Shown here piece after piece: positions 13,500 through 27,249 of a stretch of DNA of 64,000 nucleotides. The stretch covers positions 9,775,638 to 9,839,637 of the forward strand of contig NW_004955469.1 of assembly GCF_000276665.1 (NCBI RefSeq), in the 5' to 3' direction. A program made the translations under genes and the position numbers. The notes beneath the pieces were generated by a model. The model was given only the letters and a program-made list of their open reading frames with translations. It was not told where the DNA came from and did no database searches. The stretch comes from Chinchilla lanigera. Taxonomy: Eukaryota; Chordata; Mammalia; Rodentia; Chinchillidae. The number at the start of each line of letters is the position of its first letter. The stretch's first letter is position 1.

Positions 13500-13760
13500 C
13501 TCTCCTTTTTCTCCTTCAGTGACCTCATTCTCTCTGCTGGAGCTCACTGAAGGCTGTGTTGCTGATCTCCAAATCTGTGTTTCTTGACTGGCCCTGGCAG
13601 CAGAGCAACAAGCTCAAGACCATAGCTGTCTGCACTCTAGCTGACAGTCGTGTGGCTAGCTCACTCATGCCTCAAATTTAACTAGTCAGAATGAAATTCA
13701 CTACTGTACCTTACATACTACTCATTCCTTCAATAAAAGAGCTGGACTGTCCCATCTTTG
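13500..13760 (+). mobile_element. Probable L2 fragment
   Basis: CTCATGCCTCAAATTTAACT and the preceding C/T-rich segment resemble L2. Diverged. Confidence 0.4.
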
Positions 13761-14116
13761 TATTTGTCCTGGCTTTTCTACAATCTATACTCTCGAGGAC
13801 ATTATTATACTAAAGTTAGGCAAAGCCTACCATAATAGGTACATAATATATAATGTTAAATTATGTCTTTGCGTGGGAAATGCAGATTTTGCTGCACAGG
13901 TAGGAAAGAAAACGATGCTATCCCTAGAATAAGAAGTTTAACACATGAATTGAGCTGCTGTTGGGAGAAACAATTTAATCTACAGTGTAGCATAAAGTAA
14001 TGAAGACAGACTTTCTATTGTTAGAATGAAAACTTTTGTCTACTATCCTTAAACAATTACTTTATTATTCTAATTATAGGATCACTAAAGTTGAGTTAAA
14101 ATAGAATGTTTATTAC

Positions 14117-14530
14117 ATAATCCTCCATACCCATGGTTTTGTTTCCCAAATTTTCAATTACCTGTGGCCAAACTGTGGCCTGAAAAACTTAAACGGAAAA
14201 TTCAAGAAATAAACAATTCATAGATTTTTAAATTGCTTGTCATTCTGAGTAGCATGATGAAATCACATGCCATCTGGGATGTGCATTATCCTTTGCCCGA
14301 TGCATCCATGTAAACACCACCTGCACACACACACACTGACCACGCAGTCACAACAACCACCTTGATGACCGCTGAGATAATGCATTGCTTGCTTTTAAGC
14401 AAACTTTACATCCCAATGTAAAGCCTAATGCTCCACCAAATGCATATATCACCCATCTCCCTTCATCTTATCACATAGGCATTATTGTATCACCTTGCAT
14501 CACCACAAGAACTTAAATATAGTGCAGTAA
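14117..14530 (+). mobile_element. Tigger-like transposon fragment
   Basis: Shares with 9060-9480 the stretch from CCATGGTTTTGTTTCCCAA through 'AACAATTCATAGATTTTTAA' to 'TGATGAAATCACATGCCATC'. The transposase start is not preserved. Confidence 0.65.
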
Positions 14531-15351
14531 GAGTCTGAGATAGACATAGAAATTACATTAATATAACTTTTGCCATAGCAATATTGCTATAATCATTCTA
14601 CTTTATTATTATTATTGTTAATCTCTTACTGTTAGTTTATAAATTAAACTTTACCATAGGTATATGTGTATAGGAAAAATCATTAGAAACAAATATTAAT
14701 ATATCATATTAATTATAAAAATATTAATGTATTATTATATAGCAATAGTGATATATTATATTAACATGAAACCCTTGGTCTTTCTGTATATTAATCCTGA
14801 TTTTAAAAAATCTTAGGCAGGTGTTCTTATATTTAAAATAGTTGGTAGAAATTATGAAAATCTAACTTAGAAGTAGTTACTGTTTTTAAAGATAAATGTT
14901 TTAACTATGGCCTTGTGGCTGACTTAGTTGTCAATATAGACTTTCAAGATCTAATTGCTGTTTAAAGAGCAGACAAACTGAACATTAATGATAAATTAAA
15001 AATATGTAATTGGTTGCTGGCATTTTCTCATTAAATATTCTATAGATACGATTCACAAAATTTTCCTTGTACCTATTTACATTTACTTATGGAGTGTAAT
15101 GGAAATGATGAATATTCAACTGTTTCTGGAGACAAATATCAACTCTGAGTTTGCGTGAAAGGTAAAGGGTCATTATAGGATACAAATATTATCTGGATGT
15201 AACTCTTAATGCTTCATGTATGATCAAAGATTATGGTGAATATTTAAATTTTTAAAAATTCCTTATAGTACGATACATCATCATCGATCTCTCTCAAAGT
15301 AGTCTCCTTTGCTTTGGACACACTTATCTCACTGTTCTTGCCCCTTTCTGT

Positions 15352-15498
15352 TTTTCCTTTTTGAGACAAGATTTCACTATGCAATTCAGGTTGGCCTTGA
15401 ACTCACTTTGTAGCCCAGGTTGATCTCACACTTGCGGCGATCCTCCTGCTTCAGCCTCCCGAGAACTGGGATTACAGGTGTACACCACCACGCCTGGC
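15352..15498 (-). mobile_element. B1-like SINE
   Basis: 'GAGACAAGATTTCACTATGC' to CCACGCCTGGC; flanks resemble TTGCCCCTTTCTG/TTGCCACTTTCTG. Confidence 0.85.
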
Positions 15499-15744
15499 TA
15501 TTGCCACTTTCTGAGGCAGTTCTGAAAGTCCTCTATTGGGAATGGCTTTAGTTGTGCTGTTGTGGCCATCTCAATGCCATGAATCGATTCAAAACACTAA
15601 CCTTTCATGGTCATTTTGACTTTGGGGAAGAGCTAGAAGTCACATAACATCAGATCCAGTGAATAAAGAGAATGAGGGCACACTGTAATGCTTTTATTTC
15701 ACAGAAATTTTCCAAAAAGTTTAAGCAATGAAAGGTGATCAAAA

Positions 15745-15902
15745 AAATTTTTTTTGTCTTTTTTTTGATACAGGGTTTTGCTATACAGTTCAGGCTGGGC
15801 TTGAGCTCACTTTGTAGCCCAGGCTGGTCTTGAACTTGCAATAATCCTCCTGCCTCAGCCTTCTGAGTGCTGGGATTACAGGCATGCACTGCCACGCCTG
15901 GC
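15745..15902 (-). mobile_element. B1-like SINE
   Basis: Full-size, T-rich left end, ends CCACGCCTGGC. Confidence 0.85.
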
Positions 15903-16302
15903 CTCATGATTAAAAAATATAATGACTATTTAAGTTAAAAAATGTATTATAGTAAACGACATATTGCCACTCCTTCCCCCTCAAAATACCCTCCCCCCTT
16001 CAAAATACTCATGTCATCATTTTTGGTAATGTGTCTTTTAATGTAGTAAGTTTTAAAAAAATTAAACATACTCTATATTTTTTGATCACCCCTTATATAT
16101 TGAATGGATACTTTTATATTTAAATGATCATCATGGGAAGTATAAATAAAGGGAAACACTTATATTTGGATTGGAAAAGCCGTTGGATAGTCCTTGGAAT
16201 CGTGTATACAGCAAGAGGTCCATAGGATTAGGGTCAAAAGCCCAATCCAGTTGTGGAAATGATCTGTTTCAGGAAGTGACACTTCAATATGTGAATACAT
16301 AC

Positions 16303-16365
16303 CTTCATTATTGACAATTATAGAAGCAGCTCCAGTAGCGGCATCTTTAGTCTGATATGTAAATT
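16303..16365 (-). CDS. RBKS: RBKS coding exon 4
   Basis: A 63-base exon for residues 96-116 plus the first base of Gly117. The peptide FTYQTKDAATGAASIIVNNE is the part of the kinase near the sugar-binding lid and central sheet. The acceptor is CTTGTAG at 16366-16372 and the donor GAAG|GTATGT at 16302. Only a 928-base intron separates it from exon 3, the shortest RBKS intron here. The open frame around it, read on past the donor as MYSHIE, is intron. Confidence 0.96.
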
Positions 16366-17420
<1,055 letters not shown>

Positions 17421-17756
17421 TTAGAATATTTAGCATTTTGAAAGGGCATATCTGCACAGTACTTTATAAACATTAATCAATTAATCCTCTTAGTGTAAGA
17501 TGTTAGACTTGATTTCAGCCCAAAGAATTGTTACATATTGCATTAATGTTTCATTTATACCCTACCTAAAATGTGAAGCAGTTAATGATGGTTACGAGTT
17601 CTATAGCTTTATTCTTATTTTGATCTGTTCATTTGACAACTGCACTGAGATGGCGTTGTCCATCATCAATCCTCAATAGATATGAAGGATTGCAGTGTTC
17701 AAACTACAAGGGAAGACATTTTTATAACAACTTGCTCTGTGTTCTAGAATCTTCTT

Positions 17757-17837
17757 CCTTCTGATGGCACTGGGATTGAACCTAGGGCCCTGAACATACT
17801 AGGCAACTGCTCTACCTCTTACCCATACTCCCCAGCC
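17757..17837 (-). mobile_element. ID-type SINE
   Basis: CTAGAATCTTCTT repeats at 17744-17756 and 17838-17850. Confidence 0.85.
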
Positions 17838-18974
17838 CTAGAATCTTCTTATCTTTTCTGACTTTGATATGAGGGACAAACAGCAGGGAATTTTTAGTCT
17901 TAGTTAACATGGGTTAGTTGATACAGTGGGATTCTATTGGTTTTGCATTCAGGCATCCGTCCTGTGAATGGCACTTTGAACTGTCCTTTGCACAGTCATT
18001 CCTATTCTATTCATAGACAACATGATTAGGTTGGTCAGGGGACCTGGGACTGATTATCACCCTGCTCATAGTGATAAGTTCATGAATGGGCATATGACCT
18101 CAACCAGTCCACTAAGAATTAATCCTGGAAATCTCACTGAGACTACTGGGGAAGATCAGTTTTCTCAATAAGACTTCTAGCTGTGAGACAATGTAAGCTG
18201 GGAGTTACTGAGGAGTGTTCCCTGGAGATGGCCTGAACAAAAAGAGCAAACAATAAAAGACAAGGGAATGGTGACAGCCATAGCTACAGACTGCTAATAG
18301 CCTGATGGACATCTAAACTGCCTCAGTACAGCTCTGTCATTGGGTTTTTCAGTTACATGAGCCAATACATTCCTTTCTTCTCCCGTAAAGCTATCCTGCT
18401 ATCCTGAATTTGGCATCTATTGTATTTACCCAAAAAGTCATAACTAGCTTCAAAAGCCAGTGAGCTTACTCTGACCCTCAATCATACTTCAAGTAGTTGT
18501 GCTTTTGCCTGGATAGAGAGACCAAGTTCTTGCTTTGTGGCCCACTTTGGTCCCTGGCTCTCCCTCCACTCTGCCAGAATGACTGTGAATCCTAACCATC
18601 TCCTCACTTCCCTAGCTTTTACATCAGGGACTCCTCTCTGCCTGGCCAGCCATTTCCTAGAGGCCATGCCTCTGGGTCTAGGGCTCAGCTCCAAAAGGCT
18701 ATTATTGCAAGGTCTGGCATCAACTGCTGGCATGATCACATACACCTCCTTCTGCCCTGTTCTGGCCCAGGCCACTGGGCCCCTCTGCCACTGAGCACCT
18801 CTGGTGTCTTCTACTATGCTTCTCTGATGCTAATGCTTTGTCTGACTGCCATCTTGCCTGGACACTGACCTGACCTCTCCAGTTGAGGCTACAGCAGAAC
18901 TTATTGTAAAGTGGTGGGTTGAGAGTCAACTATGACCCCTGGATGTGTGTTGTTTCTCCTACTATTTAAAAAAG

Positions 18975-19700
18975 TACTTTATTTTTAAAAGTAGTTTTAG
19001 GTTTTCAGCAAAAGCAAGTAGAAAGTACAGAGTTCCTGTATAATTTTTTTCTTCCCACTCTCAACTTCCATTATCAACATCCTGCACAGAGTGGTGCCTT
19101 TGTTATAATCCACGAACTTACACTGTCACATGGAAACTACACACTTTACATCAGGGTTCATTTTTTTCCCCCTTCAATCCTGGCAGTTGTGCCAGGGACT
19201 TTGCACATGCTATGCTCTGTGAGCTATGGTACATCCCAACACTGAGATTCATATTCTGTATGTTTTATAAATGTGTAATACCATGTGTCCACCATTATAT
19301 TACCATAATGGATAGTTTCACTGCCTTAAAAATCCCATTCTTTGCCTATTCATCTCTTCCTTTCCTCAGTTACTGGCAAGCACTGATCTCTTCATTGTCT
19401 CCAGTTTTACCTTTTCTAGAATGTCATATTGTTGGACTCAAATAGCATGCAGCTTTTCCAAACTGGCTTCTTTCACTTAGTAATATGCACCTAAGGTTCC
19501 TTGGTATCTTTCTGTTTCCTGATAGCTCACTTTCTTTCGGTGCTGAATAATATTCCACTGTCTTGATGGACCACAGTTTACGTATCCCCACTTGCTGAAG
19601 GACATCTTGCTAGTTTCAAGTTTTGCAAATTATGAATAAAGCTTTCACAAACATTCAAGTGAAGGATTGTGCATAGATGCTTTGCTGTCTTTATTAACTT
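18975..19700 (-). mobile_element. Old L1 3' end, antisense
   Basis: Antisense L1M-type sequence: 'GTTTTCAGCAAAAGCAAG', 'AATATTCCACTGTCTTGATG' and 'TTATGAATAAAGCTTTCACA' are typical landmarks. Confidence 0.7.
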
Positions 19701-19704
19701 AAGA

Positions 19705-19782
19705 AAATATGACACTATGGGTCAAACCAGGGACTGCATGCTAAGCAGGTACTCTACCTCTGAACTACATCCCCAGCTCCTT
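19705..19782 (-). mobile_element. ID-type SINE, old
   Basis: 'GGTCAAACCAGGGACTGCAT' to 'GAACTACATCCCCAGCTCC'. Confidence 0.75.
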
Positions 19783-20219
19783 TTTAAAAATCTTTACCCA
19801 ATATCAACATTAAAATATTAGGAGACTACATAAAAACAATTTCCAGGAGGTCCTGGAAGTTCAGAGGTTTTGGTCACAGTCCTGTGAGGCAAGAACTGAG
19901 AGGTGACTGACCCAAAGGTGGTACAGGCTTGCTATTGCACCACAGCTTCTGCCTGAAACTACTACAACTTTTGCTACCTGCCTAGCTCCAGTACACCATT
20001 AGGTCTGCAATTCTCAATTACTAGTTTTCTGTCTTGTAGTTAAGCACTACTTCAATGGTTTTTCTGTGTGCCAGGTCTCAGCTACACCTGGTATATTCTG
20101 TCCTTTCACAAAAAATTATTTTCTTTTTGGATACATCAATAGAAAGTAACCTAGAGATTCACTTTGGTCAAGATCCCCGGTGAATGAGGATAAGGTTTTA
20201 GACTCTGCACATCAGGTGA

Positions 20220-20425
20220 GAAGGTTTTTGCTAAAGAAACAGTTAATATTTTAGGCTTTGCTGGTTATAGGATCTCTTTTTCAACTCTGCCAGTACAGTG
20301 TGAAAGCAGCCAAAGAAACAAGTGGGTGTCTTCATATTGTTCCAATAAAACTTTATTTACAAAAGTAGGCAATAAGCAGGATTTGTGTTATGGACCAAAG
20401 TTTGCTGATTCTTGATTTAGCTTCC
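20220..20425. mobile_element. hAT-like non-autonomous element, copy 1
   Basis: Contains TTTTAGGCTTTGCTGG, 'TTCCAATAAAACTTTATTTA' and ends CCAAAGTTTGCTGATTC, near the hAT-type terminus. Same family, opposite reading, as 54045-54205. Confidence 0.55.
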
Positions 20426-21232
20426 ATATCTGATACCTTCTTCACCAAAGAACACTTTTCCCTTTATTTCTTTTCTGGAAATGCTGCTTAGGCAATAATC
20501 TCCAACAATGTATAACACTTTCTTACCAGAGTTACTATATTTACAGTATACTGTCCAGCAGCAAGCACTACTGTGGAGTAAGTTCCCTGATGAAGTAGCT
20601 CACATGCCAAAGGTATCCCTTATGAGAGGCCAAATATTTATCTGCCAGCTAAGTGCAAAACTGTACAGGGTCACAGGTCAAAGATTCATACCAGAAACAA
20701 ATTCTTTGCTCTCCCATTGTCTTTCATATAATAGTCCTCTCTCATGGGCAATCATAGAGTTATATAACTGGGAAGTTATCAGTATAAGAATGTTAGAGGG
20801 ATTAAGAAAACGTCATTTCCAGGTGGATGGGGCTTAGTACAAATTAGGGCAATCATTGGTTAACAGTTTTATGCAAAGTCTGGTAAAGGGGAACATCAAT
20901 GACAGCACCGAGAAATGGAGGTGATAATACAGACATTAGGGAGTACAGGGATTAGGAAGATTGTTGTAGAGAGGAGAAAACCCCAAAAGCATGCAGCTTT
21001 ATCGTCAAGAAACTGATAATGTCAAGGGATCGTAAGACATACAGAGACAACCATAATCTAGGCAGACTAGTACATGCGTCAGAGGCATAGTTCAGAAGGG
21101 ATTTCATGCTTATAGTAACTACATTTTGGAGCCTTGCTGTGGTGGTATTCTAGAGACTACTATGGTTGTTTTCTTTTTCCTTCTCAGGGAATTACTTGCC
21201 TTGCTACATTTCTTACTGATGGTTATGTTTTT

Positions 21233-21324
21233 GTTTTTGTTTTTTGTTTTTGTATCAGGAATCAAACTCAGGACCTTGTGCTTGCCAGAAAGGTGCTTGT
21301 ACCGCTGAGCTATATCCCCAGCCC
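21233..21324 (-). mobile_element. ID-type SINE
   Basis: GATGGTTATGTTTTT repeats at 21218-21232 and 21325-21339. Confidence 0.9.
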
Positions 21325-21589
21325 GATGGTTATGTTTTTAGCTTTATTCTAATAAGGATTTCCTGACAAATCTGTTTGGCTGGGCTTCTAAACTCAGTGT
21401 GAGAGTAAGAACAAAATACTTTGTTTTTGCCTTCTCTGATATTAGCTTATTAAAAGTGAAAGTCTGACAACTTGAAACAATGAAGTAATACCACTGCTAG
21501 CTAAGGAGAAGAGAAATCAACTTTAGCTCCATTAATTTTGAATCTAGATTATAGTAAAAGAAGCAATAAAAAGAATAGGAAAACAGTAT

Positions 21590-21790
21590 TTTCACTTGTG
21601 TTATGGAAAGTAAAAGTCTCTTCCTCCTAGCTATGAGATTTGGGACAAATCACTTTAATTCTCTCTGAAACTCAATTTCTTTATGGGGAAAGTCATAGCA
21701 TGTTTGCTGTGAGGAGAAAATAAAATAACATCTATGAAAGCACATCTAAAACCATAAAGGATTAAGTAAAGCTTTGGTGCTCCTCCTCTT
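21590..21790 (+). mobile_element. MIR SINE
   Basis: 'TGGGACAAATCACTTTAATT', 'CTCAATTTCTTTATGGGG' and a 'TGAAAGCACATC' tail follow the MIR order. Confidence 0.7.
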
Positions 21791-21865
21791 CATGGCAGCG
21801 GGGCTGTGTCTGTAGCCTTTTCTTAGGGAAAGGGGCAGAGGGTACTGCTGCTTGCATTCAGTCTT

Positions 21866-21960
21866 GATTTGTTTGGTATGTGGTGGTGCAGGCCAGTAAA
21901 CATGGGGCTTCATGCATACTAGACAAGGGCTCTACCACTGAGCTACTCCCCCAGCCCTGA
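21866..21960 (-). mobile_element. ID-type SINE
   Basis: ATTCAGTCTT repeats at 21856-21865 and 21961-21970. Confidence 0.85.
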
Positions 21961-22158
21961 ATTCAGTCTTACAAACTACTTTCCTGCTCAGCTGGTCCCA
22001 ATTTTTACTGTTGCTCTTTCTTTTCAAACAGAAGAATATCTGATCCTAAGAGCAAGAATCTGGGTGCATTAAATACTTCTGACAGTCATTACTATTATTA
22101 TTCTAATAAGAATATTAAAGCTTCCATTAATGATTTGGTGTAAATAGTACTGTTCAAT

Positions 22159-22189
22159 TTTAGTATATGTGCTGCAGAAGCGAGCACAC
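22159..22189 (-). pseudogene. Short U6 snRNA 5'-end retropseudogene fragment
   Basis: On the minus strand this reads GTGCTCGCTTCTGCAGCAC and then ATATACTAAA, matching about the first 29 bases of U6 snRNA with one difference. It is bracketed by 14-base direct repeats, TAGTACTGTTCAAT (22145-22158) and TAGTGCTGTTCAAT (22190-22203), with one mismatch. No A-tail is present. It is far too short to be functional. It resembles the known class of 3'-truncated snRNA pseudogenes flanked by target duplications. Confidence 0.8.
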
Positions 22190-23309
22190 TAGTGCTGTTC
22201 AATAGTTACCATTTATCCTGTTATTCTGATGAGAATAATATTATCAAATGGGGGTATATCTGTGCCTCCGGCCTTGGGAGTAAGTTTTAAATGTTAAGTG
22301 GATCCAACTCATATACTAAAATGTGGATGAAAACATTGGAAGTCAGTATCCTATTTAATTTTTTTTACTTTAAAGAAAAAGAAACAAAAACTAAAAACCA
22401 AAGAACAAAATTTCAAAACAATATAAGAGGGTAACAATGGTTAATACATTGTGTATGTTACCTTTAAATTAGTTACTCAGAGTATATCAGCACTTAATTG
22501 TGCAAACAACATTAGCAAAAACCTATCTTTCCAATGAACCGAGAGAAATTAGTAGTATAACTGTTTTAACTATTTTTTTTGTGTGTATATATGTATTTTT
22601 CCTTCCTTTTTTTTCATTCCCCTAAACCCATCTCTCCAGTACCCTATTTAAAATGGCCCTCCTTTTTATTGTGCATTAGAGATGTACAGATGACAAATAC
22701 TAGTAATATTTACTAAGTAGTAAATACTTAGTAAAAATTGTTTTACTAACAGAATGCCATCTTCCCTAATTCCGCACCCTGAAAAACCTTGTATATGTTC
22801 CTTCAGTTATGTTTCTGGACTTAAAAAAAAGAAATATACACCTCCCAGCATCTTTGGCTTGCTTCTGACTCAAATTCAAGCTTCTTTCCTGGTTTCTGGA
22901 AACTGATAATCAGAAGTTCGAAGAGTAGAGCTGAGCTTTATTTCCTGCCCTTGAGAGCTAAATGAGAGTACCCTGACACACAGTGAATACTACAAATGGG
23001 AGTCCTAATAAAAACCCTGTTATAAAGCATTAATGGATGAATAAAGACTATTGTAAAGGAATCTTTGGAGGCTCTTCTGTTTTCTCGGTCACACTTTGGC
23101 CACCAAATGGATAAGAAAACTTCAAATGCAAGCATTTTGGCCATGAGGCAAATGGTGCATATGGAAGTCAGGAAACTTGGAGTCTAATTTCAGTTCTGCC
23201 ATTATCAAACTAATTAAAATTCTTTGCGTTTTGTCTCAAATTGTTCCATCTGAGCCAGGCTGTGGTATGGGAACTGGTGTGAGTTCTCTCTGGTAGGCAG
23301 AAAATCAAC

Positions 23310-23455
23310 GGTTCTCGATCTTGGCTGCACATTAACATGTCCCAGGGAGCTTACAATTCTGATGCTCTGTTTCACACTGGGCCAATCAAAGCAGACTTTC
23401 TGCAGGTGGGACTGCAGTAGGTGATTACAGTGTGTGGCCTTGGTGGAGGACCACT
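23310..23455. mobile_element. MER5-like hAT-Charlie fragment
   Basis: GGTTCTCGATCTTGGCTGCA and 'CATTAACATGTCCCAGGGAG' match the MER5A terminus pattern. Confidence 0.6.
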
Positions 23456-23759
23456 GGGTTGCAGATTCAAAGTCAGGGGATGTCTGTAAAGCCTTGTGTG
23501 TAGGAAACATGAAGAGCACAGTCCTGGTTGCTGCTGTTCTGGTGATTCAACTAAGTGAGAGACAGAAAGGCATGGCCTGCAGAATCTGCTCGGGCAAGGG
23601 GCCTGCTAGGCCTCTAACATGGAGATAAAGATAGGATACAGCAAGAGAGGTTTCCTTGGCTTCTATTTACTGACTCCAATATCAATTTCATGTAGCCTAG
23701 GTTTGCTTCCTCTTGCTTCTATTTTTTTGCAAGTCATATTAGGCAAATATAATCAGACT

Positions 23760-23942
23760 TCCATTGGGTAGGGTGTCACATGCCAGGAGTCCTGGCTACT
23801 TGAAAGGCTGAAGCAGGAGGATTTCAAATTTGAGCCAGCTTGGGTAACTTAGCAAGGCCCTGTTTCAAAATAAAAAATGCTGGGATGTAGCTTAGTGATA
23901 GAGTGCTACTGGGTTTGATTCCCAGTAACAGAAGAAAAAAAA
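23760..23942 (+). mobile_element. B1-dID dimeric SINE
   Basis: B1 half, then 'GCTGGGATGTAGCTTAGTGA' ID half and A-tail. Confidence 0.8.
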
Positions 23943-26330
23943 ATTGATTTCTCTTCAGATTGGTCAGTAGAAATTCACTATTAACTTGATATTGTCACTT
24001 GACTGTTAGAACTCAATGTGAATATCACATGTTCATGTCTATTTCCTTGCCTTTACTTCTGAGAACTTAGAAGTCCTCTCCTTCTCTTCTACCTACTGAA
24101 ATTTTACCTGTTTTTCAAGCACCAATTTAATGTCTACCTGCTCTGTTTTGGTTGGTACTAATCTCATTTCCAGAACTCCCACAGCATTCCTAATCAATTC
24201 CATAATTCAAAGCCATTCTAATATTATTTGCCATTCTATATTTGTTAGTTTAGGCTTAAGTCTTACTGGAAATTCTAGCTTGAAATATATAGGTCCCTCC
24301 CCAAGCTCTGCATAGTAAAGGTGTTCACTAGCATCTGATCATCTTAGTTGCCCTTCTGTTCTACTTTCTTTGGACCCCTGTTATTCCTGGAAGGGACATG
24401 ACTACAAACACCCAGAATATCCAGTACTAGTTGTGGCTGCAGAATGGTTTTCACAAGGTTTTGTTCCCAGCTTCCCTCTTGAAAGCACAGTCAGCAGTAA
24501 ATACCTTTGGGCAGAAAGGTTCTTAAAGTCCACATAATCTGAAGTAGCCTACCTGGGTGAGCATGTTCCAGGTAAAAGAAGCCAGATCAAGAGCACCCAG
24601 GGCTAAGAACACAAGTCAAGGCATCACACAGAACCCAAGATGCGCTGGAGACCCCAGGCTCAGCTCTGCCCCGAGCGTTGTAGAGCAGCAGCATTTGAGA
24701 CTTTGCAGTTGTGACATGCTCTACTCTCCACTGCCCAGCACACGTACTTGAAACGAAACCTGGGTGATTGAAAAATTCTATTTTTATTTTTATCTCAATT
24801 ACTTCTAAATTTAAATATCCACATGTGGTGGGTAGTCACTGTACTTGACAAGGCAGCCAGACACAAGGCAGACAAAAGGGCAGGTCTACAAGGAGCACAA
24901 ACCCTTCCTGCAGTAAGGGTGCTGAGGGCTTCCTTCACTCTGACCAAGTGAGGTTCTTTCGGCAGTGAGGGCCTCAGTGTGCTTCCCTGGTCCAAAACTA
25001 CGATGGCAGTGGGGAGGGTAACTTTAGTTAGCACTATAATGTAATACATTTCTATTTTTCAAAATCATGGAAGAATGGTTGTTTGTTTAGGCTTCTTGGA
25101 ATCTTTTAATGGCAGAAACCACTTAGTAATTTCATGTCTTAACATACATTTGCAGTAAAATAAAACACAGAGGACCAAGACGTCCTATCCAAGGTCACGC
25201 AAAATTGAATACTCTGCTAGAACAGTTATCACATATATTAAAACAGGTCACAGATTTTCAAAGAAATATATGAAAATATAATTAATGCTAAAACCAAGCC
25301 TAATGCCATTCAGTCTTTGTGTTTCAGACTTTCAGTGACTTTTTGGTGCCTGAGGGTTACAGTGAGCAGCCGACAGAGCAGACAACAAAACTCAGCAGTT
25401 GCTGTTTTGAATAAATTTTTCATATTAACTTTTAAACTTGTCATTTGTGGCCTTATCATAAAAGATACAAGAATATATAGGATGTCAAGTTATTTAAGAT
25501 TGTTTGTTGTTTATATCACAGATAAGAGAGTATTTACCTTGGTAATGTTCTCTGATATATGAAGTTAATACTACAATCTCCATTACTAGGCCCAGCTGTC
25601 TGAGAGTAGGGTTATGTAATCCAATTGCCTTCTTTCTTTTCTATCATTTCTTCCTATTTAAGATGACATAAGATATGTATTGTTTGTGCCCGAGTTTGGA
25701 CATGTGGCCAAGTGGATTTAGCCAGTTGTCTCTCAATAGAGGTTAGGAAAGAACAGGTTTCACTTCATTATATTTCACCTGGACAGACCTGACGACACAT
25801 TCACAGTCCTAACAGACTGCTTCTGTCACTAAATCTCTTGCCCGAACTTTCTGAACAAAAACCGCTAACAACTCGTATTAGTTTAGATAATCTCTTGTTT
25901 GTAAGAAGCATGACCAGGTAATTTTTGAAGGAAGGTTATCCCTAGTTTGCTGATTCTTGACCTGGGTCATTTGGGTCCATGTCTGCTTGCGGCTTCTGTT
26001 CATCTGTACAGAAAGCAAGGTCCCTGGGCTCACACTGGGCCCCTGCATCTTGAGCTGTTCATTCAAAATGGCTCTCCTGAGTTGCCTATGTTTGATGTTT
26101 AGAAATAACTTCCTCCTAACATTTGGTCTCAGTGGAATGTAGGAGGGAATATTTGTACAAATTAGGTGAAGTCTTATCAGGGATGTCCTAGTAGCCTCTT
26201 TTCCCTGGGAAGAAGACTTTCATTTTCTACACTATATTCCCGGATTTTTAAACTGTAAAGACTACTTCCAATTATACTGGATGGCAGGGATGGCCCATGA
26301 CTCAAGTGAATACTGACCACACAATTCTTT

Positions 26331-26664
26331 TTTTAAAAAATTAATTAAGTTTATTGGGACATTCTAGGTATACATAATAATCACATTCATCATAGGGAAT
26401 TTTTACCTGTGCATGATACATCTTCTTTTATTTTCCCCTTCCCCTTCCCCTACCCTTCAACCCCTCTTCCCCTCATTTACAAAAGCTTTCTTCCCATTTT
26501 CTCTTTTTTTCTTTTGCCTTCTTTCCTTTCCCCCTTCCTCTACCTCGTTCCCCTTCCTAATTGAACATTTTCTTCCTGTTTCATAATATCTATTACACAT
26601 TTTAGTCCTTATTTACCCTTTGGGTTTCTCATACCACAGAAACAATATGATATTTATAGATGAT
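26331..26664 (-). mobile_element. Antisense L1 3'UTR insertion with target duplication
   Basis: Starts at a T/A-rich end (TTTAAAAAATTAATTAAG) and contains 'CATTCATCATAGGGAATTTT', the complement of the L1 3'UTR at 44245. CCACACAATTCTT borders it at 26317-26329 and 26665-26677. Confidence 0.75.
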
Positions 26665-26677
26665 CCACACAATTCTT

Positions 26678-26771
26678 TTATTTATTTATTTAATTATTTG
26701 ATACCAGGAATCAAACTCAGGACCTTGTGCCTCCCAGGAAGGTCCTGTGCCACTGAGCTATATCCCTGGCC
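26678..26771 (-). mobile_element. ID-type SINE at a reused target site
   Basis: CCACACAATTCTT borders it at 26665-26677 and 26772-26784; a third copy is at 26317-26329. Confidence 0.85.
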
Positions 26772-27024
26772 CCACACAATTCTTACTGTATTTCAAGTGT
26801 CTCATCATTCGTGTGTCATTGTATAAATACTGATGTAGCCCTTGCTTATTTTGTAACAATATCTTGACAAATAGCTCTCCCTAACTCAATGTGTTTTTAC
26901 CTGGGCCATCAAACAATCTTATTTCATCAGAGCTTCACTTCTGTTTTTTTTGTTGTTGTTGCAGGCAATAGTAGGTACATAGGGAATTTTCTACCAGTTT
27001 TCTCTTTGCCCCATCTATTCATTT

Positions 27025-27076
27025 GTGTGTGTGTGTGCGCGCGCACGCGTGTGTGCGTGCGTGTGTATATATATAT
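27025..27076. repeat. GT/GC/AT dinucleotide tract before the gap
   Basis: TGTG, GCGCGC, TGTGTG and ATATAT blocks in succession. Alternating purine-pyrimidine, prone to sequencing failure. Confidence 0.9.
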
Positions 27077-27176
27077 NNNNNNNNNNNNNNNNNNNNNNNN
27101 NNNNNNNNNNNNNNNNNNNNNNNNNNNNNNNNNNNNNNNNNNNNNNNNNNNNNNNNNNNNNNNNNNNNNNNNNNNN
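27077..27176. other. Assembly gap, 100 N
   Basis: One hundred Ns, the usual placeholder for a gap of unknown size. It directly follows a GT/GC/AT dinucleotide tract (27025-27076). Open frames crossing it are meaningless. Confidence 1.
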
Positions 27177-27249
27177 AGATGGGTCTATCGCTGATAGAAG
27201 GCTCTGATTAGTCGCAATCCATAACCTCTGTTCTAAAGAGTACTGGGGT

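Noticed and set aside
18482..18794. Overlapping open frames on both strands of 97 and 85 codons
   Set aside because: Locally higher GC explains the lack of stops; no family resemblance and no promoter or splice support.
22159..22189. Functional U6 gene
   Set aside because: Only about 29 bases of U6 remain, with no terminator or upstream snRNA promoter elements.
26889..27211. Open frames through the gap
   Set aside because: They cross 100 Ns and a dinucleotide tract, so the translation is artificial.
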